A stretch of DNA of 64,000 nt from Euglena gracilis (taxonomy: Eukaryota; Euglenida; Euglenophyceae; Euglenales), in NCBI GenBank assembly GCA_039621445.1, contig CP154954.1, positions 19,950,642 to 20,014,641 of the forward strand. Direction: 5' to 3'. Below the pieces are notes generated by a model. The model was not told the DNA's origin and did no database searches. It saw only the letters and a list, made by a program, of their open reading frames with translations. This document shows, one piece after another, positions 54,037 through 64,000 of this stretch (the stretch's first letter is position 1; each line of letters starts with the position of its first letter). Made by a program: the position numbers and the translations under genes.

Positions 54037-55931
54037 ACCCATTGAAGGCCCAGCAGTGGGTAAAAAGACAAACGACAACAGAATACCATTCCGTTGTCAT
54101 CTTCCAAAAAACCCAATAAATTTCAGGTTTGGGTATTAAAAAAAAATCCCCAAGCATGGCAAGCCCAGCCCGCAACGCGAAGGCCGCTTGCATGTCCAGA
54201 TGAAATCAGTGGCAAGGGCCAGCAGAAAACAGGCATTGTAAAGCCAGGACTGTACTTCCAGGGGCCAGGACTGCACTTCCGGGGCCACGCTGGACGGGGG
54301 GGAGAAAGTACCAGGCCAGCAGTGCACAAGAAGACCCAGGCGGCGCCAGTTCCCCAAAAATCTTGACTCCTGGCGGGGCACAAGGGACAAAATTGCACAG
54401 TGGAAAGGAATGGTTTCCTCAAAAGACTATTCGAGCTTTGCACACTCCTGCTTTGTGTGCCAGCTGTTTTGTTGTCTTTGTGTTCTTCTTGGCGGGGTGC
54501 TTCTTACTGCTTTTTGGTGCCGGAGTTGGTGGATAACGTCCTTCGAAAACATCAGGTGGCAACGTACGCAGAGAAACTGACATTCGAGGATGAAGCTGTA
54601 TTCAACAATTCGTTGAGAGAGTTGTTCTTCAACGAGGGCAATGTGGCGAAATCATTTGCAGAATCGTCCCCGGAATCCCTCGTTGCCGTCACCGAGGCCG
54701 GGCAAAAATGGCTTGGCGGCGGAGGGCACACTACGAAGCGTGCAAAGAAGGTCCACGAGCTGACGCAGGTGGCGATGGTCCCCATTCAGGTCGGAGACTA
54801 CAGGAATTCGTTCTTGTACTCGGTGGCGTTATCAGGCAGCGTGGAGGTACCAGTGATCGACTTGGGGCAGACGGCAGCGGAGGTGGCGTTCAAGTTTGCT
54901 GACCGCTGGCTAGAAAAGAGTTCGAAGAAAGACAAGGGGATGACGCAGAGAGCGGAACGGTCCGCGATGGAGGAGGACGCCGGAGACGACGAGGAGGACA
55001 ACGAAAACGACGAGGCGGACGAACGGCTCCCCTGGCAGGAGGAACTGGCGCCAGCGCCAGAGCTGGCAGCGTGCCTTCGGCACGCCGAAAAAGGAGATCG
55101 ACTACCGTGGAAAATGGTGCTGAGGTAGCTACCAAGGAGTCAGGGGATAAAAGTAAGAGCGGAAGATAATAATCATGGTTCAGATGGAACAGGGGCCTGG
55201 GACAAGCAGCTGAAGGCGTTGCAACAAAAAAAAAATGCTGCAGCTGGAGAGGATGGTGGCATTCCTGTATGGAAGTGTTGATACAGATTATCAATTATTG
55301 GCACAAAAACTGTTTTTTTTTTGCTGTGGCAGAGCTGGAGCAGACGCTGCTGAAGGAGTGGAAGAAACGCAGCATTCCTGGGGAAATCCCAAGTACAAAC
55401 AACGGGCTGTTCTCCAAGGAAGATGTGGCAGTTGACAAAGCCCAAAGGGCTCTGAATCAAGCAGGCTTGGCACCAGCCTTCTCCAGATATTCCATGTCTC
55501 ATTTTCCCATTCCCTCAGGGAACAAAGGATTTTAGTTCAAACTTTGGAAAGGAAAAGGCTATGGCACATACTTAGAAAGGGCGGGAGCCACTGAGGTTCA
55601 CCTTCGGCAAGTCGGTGTCGGAGAGCACATCATCGCCAACTCCGGCACCAAAGTCGAAGTAAGAAGCACCCCGCCAAGAAGAACACAAAACAACAAAACA
55701 GCCGGCACAGAAAGCAGGATCTCACCCCCCTCTTGTGCTCAGCCCGCGTGGTCACTTCCTCCCTGGTCAGACTTCCCGGGAGTAAACCCCCCCAAAATAA
55801 AACCCCCCGTTGTGTTATTTGGGCACCCGAACTGGAGGTCCAGGGGGGGTGTTATTTGGGGGGGGGGTTATTCGGGCACCACCCCCTGAACAGGTTCTTC
55901 CCAAACAATGTCTGAGATCAGTGTCGAGGAT
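54037..55931 (+). repeat. Tandem array unit C
   Basis: Nearly identical to unit B apart from homopolymer lengths (poly-G at 53,959-53,970, poly-A at 55,225) and single changes. It ends where the sequence passes directly into the pogo-like copy at 55,933. Confidence 0.9.
54400..55128 (+). CDS. Array ORF1 (unit C)
   Basis: Encodes the same 242 residues as unit B's ORF1, with no amino-acid difference seen. ORF2 follows at 55,177-55,535 and is shifted in the same way. Confidence 0.5.
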   Translation: MERNGFLKRLFELCTLLLCVPAVLLSLCSSWRGASYCFLVPELVDNVLRKHQVATYAEKLTFEDEAVFNNSLRELFFNEGNVAKSFAESSPESLVAVTEAGQKWLGGGGHTTKRAKKVHELTQVAMVPIQVGDYRNSFLYSVALSGSVEVPVIDLGQTAAEVAFKFADRWLEKSSKKDKGMTQRAERSAMEEDAGDDEEDNENDEADERLPWQEELAPAPELAACLRHAEKGDRLPWKMVLR

Positions 55932-56710
55932 ACCTTGTCCAGGAGTGCATCCCTGGTATCTGGGTCTTTGCGGAAGAATCCCAAAAAGAATTATTTCCAG
56001 AACCATCCAGTGTGCAAGAGGAGGAAGAAGAAAACCAAGGTTTTTCTGTGGCTGCCTCGCAAGTCGGAATGCGTTGCAAAATGCGGTCAGCCCATTTTTG
56101 AAAAAAAGAGCAATTTTGGAGTACGAAGCAATTAACCCCAAGAGCATGTCGTTCAGAAGCAACGAGTTACCCTGGCACGCTTGCGCCGCAAAGCTCTGGA
56201 GATATGCCCAACATATGGTGTCCCAAAACGCAACTTGACAGCCAAGTGGTTCTCTGGCTTCCGTCGGAGGTATTTTTTGCAAGCAACGTCAGGGCTGAAA
56301 AAAATTGTTCTTTATAGGCACAATATAGCCGACAGCAAGGAGAAGCGCCTTCTCAATATTTCGGAACAGGCAATGCTTGAAAGAGCTCAGGATTTCCATG
56401 GCTATATGAGCAAAATCTGGGAGGTGTTCAGATTCCCAATCTCGCACGTGGCGAACATGGACGAAACCCCGTTGTCTTTCACGGGGTCTTCCAAGTCGCT
56501 TCGCAGCCTCACAGTGAAAGGCATGGACAACGTTGTTGGTATGGATTTTGTTCCATCAAAGACTTACAGTCTGTTTCTTTGCAGGACCTAACCCGTTCAC
56601 CGAGGCAGACCACAAAAAGAGTGCAACGTTGATCATCACTTTCTGCGCGAAAAGCCAGAAAATGAAACCAACGCCAAGGGGGCAGGTGTGTACCAGGCAG
56701 CATGAACACC
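55908..56710 (+). pseudogene. Pogo/Tigger-like transposase, copy 1, damaged
   Basis: Starts MSEISVEDTLSRSASL, then a basic region CKRRKKKTK, a frame change near 56,130, a CENP-B-type helix-turn-helix region (RKALEICPTYGVPKRN, WFSGFRRRY), and the start of a DDE domain with HVANMDETPLSF (the catalytic Asp context of pogo transposases). A 46-bp GT-AG intron (56,539-56,584) splices VKGMDNVV to GPNPFTEADHKK in frame, continuing ATLIITFCAKSQKMKPT. The downstream catalytic residues are missing. Frame breaks and truncation make it non-functional. Confidence 0.75.
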
Positions 56711-57230
56711 ATGACACTGTGCATAGCAGCAATCTGCAGAATGTACAGTGGCATGCCAGATAGTACCATTCCAGGTTCTGCAATACAAATTGCTGAATTA
56801 GGAATGGCCTATCCTATCTCGGATCTGCCTTTCTTTCTCTTCACAGGTGGTATTATTTTATTCTTGTCATGAATAGCCTGATCAAAGGCAATTTCAAGCT
56901 CAAATCTCCGATAGGAGAACATTTGTGGAAGTAGTTTTCAAAAATCACACCTGGTTTGCCTTGTGCTCTGCATAAGCCCAAAGGCAATAAAAACTAATAG
57001 TTAAGCGAAAGAATTTTACTTTTGTTACTCTCCTGGTTCTGTTCCCACGGGAGGGTTTAAGTAGGCCCACAGGCAGTGGGAATAGAGTCAGGGGACTACA
57101 CTTGGTAGCAGATTCGGTTCCTTTCCTACGCCCCTTCTCCCCCCCATCTTAACAGGTGACTTCAAGCAGTGAGTGGTGCTGAGCCTATAAACTACAAAGC
57201 ATGCACGCTGTTCGGAGCCAACATGTCGAG
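56710..57230. other. No gene recognised between the pogo-like copies
   Basis: AT-rich, no element ends or coding frame seen. Confidence 0.5.
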
Positions 57231-57234
57231 GATA

Positions 57235-58218
57235 CCTTGTCCAGGAGTGCATCCCTGGTATCTGGGTCTTTGCGGAAGGATCGGGAAAATAATTTTTTTC
57301 GGAACCATCCAGTGTGCAAAAGGAGGAAGAAGAAAACCAAGGTTGTTCTGTGGCTGCCTCGCAAGCCGGAAAGCGTTGCAAAATGCGGTCAGCCCATTTG
57401 TGAAAAAAAGAGCAATTTTGGAGTGCGAAGCAATTAACCCAAAGAGCATGTCGTTGAGAAGCAACGAGACACCCTGGCACGCTTGCGCCGCAAAGCTCTG
57501 GAGATATGCCCAACATATGGTGTCCCAAAACGCAACTTGACAGCCAAGTGGTTCTCTGGCTTCCGTCGGAGGTATTTTTTGCAAGCAACGTCAGGGCTGA
57601 CAAAATTTTTCTTTATAGGCACAAGATAGCCGACAACAAGGAGAAGCGCCTTCTCAAGATTTCGGAACGGGCAATGCTTGAAAGAGCTCAGGATTTCCAT
57701 GGCTATATGAGCAAAATCTGGGAGGTGTTCAGATTACCAATCTCGCACGTGGCGAACATGGACGAAACCCCGTTGTCTTTCACGGGGCCTTCCAAGCCGC
57801 TTCGTAGCCTCACAGTGAAAGGCATGGACAACGTTGTTGGTATGGATTTTTTTCCATCAAAGACTTACAGTCTGTTTGTTTGCAGGACCTAACCCGTTCA
57901 CCGAGGCAGACCACAAAAAGAGTGCAACGTTGATCATCACTTTCTGCGCGAAAAGCCAGAAAATGAAACCAACGCCAAGGGGGCAGGGCACGTAAGTTTT
58001 TACATCTAATCATCTATTAGCGCTCCCCACCATTCAGTGTCCCCTGAAATCCCGCCAAGTGTCCCGCTGAAGCTCACATGGAACTTGAGGATCTATTTTT
58101 ACATCAGCTAACCACCCCTGCTCCAAAGCCTAAGCCCAAGGTGTTCCGTCAATCGGTTCTGACCTTCAAAAAATAACCAGGATGTGGACAGTGTCTGCTT
58201 GAGCACTCCTGGACAAGG
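57235..58218 (+). mobile_element. Pogo-like copy 2 with possible 16-bp TIR
   Basis: CCTTGTCCAGGAGTGC at 57,235-57,250 has its exact reverse complement at 58,203-58,218. Between them lies a second copy of the transposase fragment (about 57,235-57,990) with the same frame change, HTH, HVANMDETPLSF motif and the same 46-bp intron (57,840-57,885). Right of it sequence differs from copy 1. A TA duplication expected for Tc1/mariner elements is not evident, so the boundary call is tentative. The transposase is truncated and frame-shifted. Confidence 0.55.
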
Positions 58219-58520
58219 AATCTGTCTGCTTATGCACGTTGTGCACAGGGTGGGGGGTGTTATTTGGGCCCTCGAAATCAGCCCCCAATGGGGGTGTGTT
58301 ATTTGGCGGTGTAATTGGGGGGGGGTTATTTGGGAGTGGGATTTACTCGAAATTGGCCAGACCTTTCATGTCGCCTTTTGAAGGATGTATCTGTTAATGT
58401 TTTCATCGAGTCAAGAAAGATGAACAGGGGACACAGAGGCAGCACCAGGTTGTTGATCTCGAGTTGGCGTGCCACGCGCTCGGGTGTGGCCATGGATGAC
58501 CCAGCGGGTGTCCAGGGGGT

Positions 58521-58553
58521 GTACATGAAATGTCCCTTGGACATTTCATGTAC
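58521..58553. other. Perfect 15-bp hairpin (duplicate)
   Basis: Same arms and loop as 28,144-28,176. Confidence 0.9.
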
Positions 58554-60723
58554 CTCACCCCACAGTCAGCCTCCAGTCCCAAGGCCTCTCTCAGCCCATT
58601 GGGTTGTGATCGTGTGTGTGCACACTGGCACTTCCCCACCCATGTAGCAATGCCCCAGCTAGCTCTACCGCAAAAAAATTGAAGCCAGTCCTGTGAGAGT
58701 GCACTTTGTGACAATAAGCTTTATCTGGCTCCTTTCATATCATAAGGGACCAATCAGGCAAGAGATTTTCTTTTGTTCTCAAGGATTGGCCTCTTTTTGC
58801 ACAGCACGTTGCAGCAGAGCAGGGGGTAGGGCAGGGGCATTCAGGGGAGGGGAACGCAAATGCGTTTGTATTTTTTGATTTTGGCAAAAATTGCGTTTTT
58901 TTTTGGCGCTTTTTTTTTGCATTTTTCCCCGCGATTTTCGGATTTTTGTTGGAAAATTTTTGACCATGAAAAATTCCTTATTTTGTCCCCGATTTTCCCC
59001 GAGACCTAAAATTTTGTCAAATTTTTTTGTCATTTATGCTTTCTGGGGCAAAAAAAATGCTTATGCTAAGTCCTTTCTTTTTTATTTTTAAGTCCTTTTT
59101 TATTTTGTTTTTATTTTTATGCTAACTCCTCTCCAGTGGAAAAGTGTACATCCTGGGGGAGCTCCTAAAGGATTTTACATGCAATTTTTTGTGTTTTTTT
59201 TTGCTTTCTTTTGTGTTTATTTGCGGTTTTTTTGCGGCGCGGTTTTTTTTTTTTTGAGGGTCCACGTTGTGCCCCCCCCCCCCTTGGGGCATTGCTGCGT
59301 AGGGTGGGGCTGCGCCAGTGTTCACACACCATCACCTCTACCAATGGGCTGGCAGAGAGTACAAGGTTGCTGATGACTCAAATCCCTTGATGTCAATACT
59401 AAAGGTCGTTTATTGCAATGCAGAAGTTTAAAATGGGCCACTGCATTCGGAGGGTCAAGATTCTGTGCCGAATAATGTCCACCTTTGCCAGCAGGCATCG
59501 ACGTCGGATTTGCCTGTGTCGGAGTCCGGAACATCCCATGCGGGGGAGCCATTCTTTGCTTCAAGGTCCACACCCTTGGAATGGCTTGATTATTGTCTGG
59601 CATCATAACAGCTTCGCCTACGACCCATCGTTTGGTCCCTCCAGATTGTTGTTGCTTTTATGGATTCGTCTCGCCCGTGTGAAGTGTTGAGGAATGACCC
59701 TCAAATCACCACTCCTTTTGCAACCAACCGGGCAGGGCATTTGCCTTGTACAAGGATACGCACCGTTCCACCCCGCACGCGTGCACACCAGCGCTGCCCT
59801 CCCCCCCGCCCCCCGCTGAAGGCATCCCCCACAAGCAACCCCCCTGTTGTCACACAGGGCGGCCGGAGAAGAGTGGAGCTCCTGGGTCCAGGGCTTGGCT
59901 TCGCCCACAGCGCAGCTTCCGGTGCATCTTCTGATCTTTCGTGCCCTCAAAATTTAAACTCCTGGGGTTTATAGTTGTGCGTGGTTTGAAGACCCCCGAA
60001 AAGGGCATTACATCAGGAAGGTCCATTTCTTTCAGGTGGCCTCAACTAACTTTTTCTGCCTCCGCTGCAGTCAAATTCCACCACCATTCCAATTTTCTTC
60101 TGTGTACCCTCAATTCTTCCCAACCACATGTTACCTCGGGCCAACATTGACCATTTCATGTTATCCAAAATCCAGTGTCTTTTCAGAAAATTCTCCTTGA
60201 AGAGGATCTGTATGCAAGGGTGACAAAAATCAAACCTGTCGGGTTAACTTTAGGGGGAGGGGTTACATTGACCCACCTGGCTGGCAGGAAGAAATGGAGT
60301 CAGAACCGACGTTGGGGCAGGAAACATCATCTCCTTCTTGCTTTGTTTAAAAGTGAACCAGCGGTGCTACGCTGAGGTGTGCGTGCATACATACGTGTGT
60401 GTGTTTGTTTGTGTGGGTGTGGGTGGGTGGGTGGGTGGGTGTGTGCATCAGCGTGAGCTGCATCCTTCCTTGGGTGTTAAAACCAGAGCCCTGTGCGAGG
60501 TTTCTGGTCTGAACCTGAAGATGACGATGCCTCGCTGGGGCCTCCTCACGTGGCTGGTCTGTCCTTATTCCGAACGAAAATTGTGACTTCTTTGCAACCT
60601 TTATCAAGTCGGCCCCGGTTACGAGACTGTCCAAAAGTGAAAGTGCTTTCGATTTTCTGACCCGCTGTGATCAACCCCCACTCCACCCGTCAGCCCACTG
60701 CATGGACCGCCACCTCATATTCA

Positions 60724-60724
<1 letters not shown>

Positions 60725-60779
<55 letters not shown>

Positions 60780-60783
60780 TGCA

Positions 60784-60828
<45 letters not shown>

Positions 60829-60874
60829 GTGCGTGCGTGCGTGCGTGCGTGCGTGTGCGTGCGTGCGTGCGTGC

Positions 60875-60910
<36 letters not shown>

Positions 60911-60929
60911 GTGTGTGTATGTGTGTGTG

Positions 60930-60965
<36 letters not shown>

Positions 60966-60970
60966 TGTGT
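60725..60970. repeat. (GT)n/(GTGC)n microsatellite
   Basis: GT repeats largely replaced by GTGC repeats compared with 30,364-30,690. Confidence 0.95.
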
Positions 60971-61239
60971 GATTGGTTGTTGTGATTGATAGGGTTGACA
61001 GGATGGAGGGACATTGCTGCGGTCCAGGGGTTCCCTGCTGAGGCTCTGGGCACTGAAGTGCAGGCGTGGTACAGCCGGCTGCCGGCAGGGTCTGCCGCCG
61101 CGGACAACGTGCCGGCTGGCGAAGCGGTTGGCGGCGCCGCAGCCAGTCCACCCGATGCCCAGCGACCGGATGAGGCCCTGTGGGATGAATCAATTTGCCA
61201 ATCCCCGCCCTTTTCTGGAAGTCGGAGACTGGTTGCAAC

Positions 61240-61340
61240 CAGGGTTCAGTATAAGGAGGGTTTACAGGGTTCAGGAGGAGGGGGATGCCCCCCATCCCCC
61301 CCCCCGACCCTCCCTCCACCTGCCCTTATATCGAACCCTG
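61240..61340. mobile_element. Short MITE, duplicate of 30,954-31,054
   Basis: Same ends and length as the copy in the first block. Confidence 0.75.
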
Positions 61341-62016
61341 GGTTGCAGATCAGGAGAGTGAGAACTGTTAGAGACCGGTGCTGAATCTGAACTCTGGCGT
61401 TATTTTTCTCCAAGATTGCTTTCTCCTTCTTTGTGCAATTTTTTTTTAATTTTTTCAAATCAATTTTAAAACGGCCATGGTCGTGGTTGGGGGCAGAGGT
61501 TTTTTTAAGTTTTGTGCGGGCAGTGCTTCCGGGCACTGCCTCGCCCCGGCCCTGTTGTCCGGCAGCAACGCCGCCCCGGCTGCGCCAGCCCCCACCCAGA
61601 AGGTGCCTGCCCGTTTGCCCCGGAGCACGCCTCTCCAGCTCCCCCAGTCCATCCATTTGCGTCACGGCTGCTCAACAAAGACTTGGCAACAGTTTCCTCC
61701 AGCACGGTGTTGTTTTCCCCTCCCGGGCAGGCAGGGGACTCGCGTGCCTCGTTCAGGACCGCCCTGGCAGCCCGGCGTTCCACGTCCCCGTGACCCCGAG
61801 GACCTCTGGCTTGGTCCGCAGTTTCCAAAGCGACGGTCCCTGGACCGTACGAGTTGAGCCGCCGCTGCAGTATGACGGGGGCTGGAGGGTTTTGTTTTTT
61901 TTTCCTGCAGCTGTTCTTACAACGATCATTTTTTCCTGGGGAGGGGAAAGAGTGCCGAATGCCATGTCGGATTCACATTTGAACGCACATGCAATTGCCC
62001 ATTCCCTGATGCATGG

Positions 62017-62017
<1 letters not shown>

Positions 62018-62055
<38 letters not shown>

Positions 62056-62097
62056 TTGTGTGTGTGTGTGTGATGTGTTGGTGTGTGTGTGTGTGTG

Positions 62098-62131
<34 letters not shown>

Positions 62132-62185
62132 TGTTGTTTTTTGTGTTGTGGTGTGTGTGGCGCCGCGCGCGGGCGCGCGCGCGCA
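62018..62185. repeat. Interrupted GT microsatellite
   Basis: GT tract with many TTG interruptions and a GC-alternating end; duplicate of 31,735-31,870. Confidence 0.95.
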
Positions 62186-62291
62186 TTCGTGCCAGTGTGT
62201 CTCTCTAGGCATGGTTGAAAGTTCGATTGTGCATAAATACACACACATACATCATATAACATGCATGCACATATGTTTATATCTTATATAC

Positions 62292-62343
62292 ATATATATA
62301 TATATATATATATGTATAATTGAACCTTCAACCATGCAATTAT

Positions 62344-62387
<44 letters not shown>

Positions 62388-62392
62388 TCAAC
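62292..62392. repeat. (AT)n and (CA)n tracts
   Basis: TATATA tract, then CACACA, then TATATA, expanded relative to 31,970-32,030. Confidence 0.9.
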
Positions 62393-62475
62393 TCTACATG
62401 TAATTCAATTGTATATTTTATTGCAGGCACATTATTCACACCTCGGGTTGGGTTGGAATTTCCTTCAGCTGAATA

Positions 62476-63803
<1,328 letters not shown>

Positions 63804-64000
63804 ATGTGTGTATGTGTGTGTGCGCGCGCACGCGTGGGTGGGTGGGTGGGTGGGTGGGTGGCACATTTTCCCCCGCAGCTTGTGTTTGAATTTGTGCATC
63901 TGCACCTGAGCAGCCTGTTTTTTTTAAGAAAAAAAGGCACAGAGGGTACGTTTCTGATGTTATTCAAGCCTCCAGCCAACATTCCAATTTTTTGTGTTTC
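63804..64000 (-). repeat. Inverted segment relative to copy 1
   Basis: Reads as the reverse complement of 33,407-33,600 (GTGGGT tract, GCGCGCACGCGTGGG, CCCCCGCAGCTTGTGTTTG, ending TTGTGTTTC). Confidence 0.9.

Overview
This window reads as nuclear DNA of a eukaryotic microbe with a large, intron-rich, repeat-laden genome. Real coding exons are short (about 45-225 bp), GC-rich and separated by introns full of homopolymer G/C runs, (GT)n tracts and inverted-repeat elements. Many introns are ordinary GT-AG introns. A second class lacks GT-AG and instead has CAG at bases 4-6 and CTG at bases -8 to -6, inside pairing inverted repeats. That is the pattern I recall for 'nonconventional' introns of euglenid nuclear genes, so a euglenid (Euglenophyceae) is my best guess; no rRNA, tRNA or spliced-leader gene is visible to confirm it.

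Layout. 1-20 kb: the last exon of a TMEM230-like membrane protein (1.8 kb), exons of one or more unrecognised plus-strand genes (6.9, 9.3-11.7, 12.7, 15.6 kb), and many small DNA elements with target-site duplications. 20.6-27.9 kb: a circularly permuted GTPase gene of the MTG1/RbgA type (paralog A). 32.1-40.4 kb: a second gene of the same family (paralog B). 41.1-43.6 kb: a compact coiled-coil gene (about 119 aa) that reassembles completely in frame. 45.6-55.9 kb: a tandem array of ~1.9-kb units carrying short relatives of a DIRS-type retrotransposon; one unit is interrupted by a full-length DIRS-like element (46,095-50,738, minus strand) with reverse transcriptase/RNase H, tyrosine recombinase, inverted terminal repeats and an internal complementary region. 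55.9-58.2 kb: two damaged copies of a pogo/Tigger-like transposase, each with the same 46-bp GT-AG intron. 58.4-64.0 kb: a second copy of 28.0-33.5 kb, including the first two exons of paralog B, with a small inversion between GT and CA tracts at its right edge.

Main result. In the two GTPase genes and the coiled-coil gene, the rule 'intron starts 3 nt before CAG and ends 5 nt after CTG' gives an in-frame join at each of nine junctions where I applied it, and several joins rebuild sequence shared by the paralogs. For five of these (four clearly) the 8 bases before CAG and the 8 bases after CTG are near-identical direct repeats. Non-coding elements in the same window have CAG...CTG ends and perfect or 7-of-8 8-bp duplications. 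Cutting 3 nt into one duplication and 5 nt into the other removes the element plus exactly one 8-bp duplication, so it restores the pre-insertion gene. The simplest reading is that these introns are insertions of hAT-like miniature transposons.
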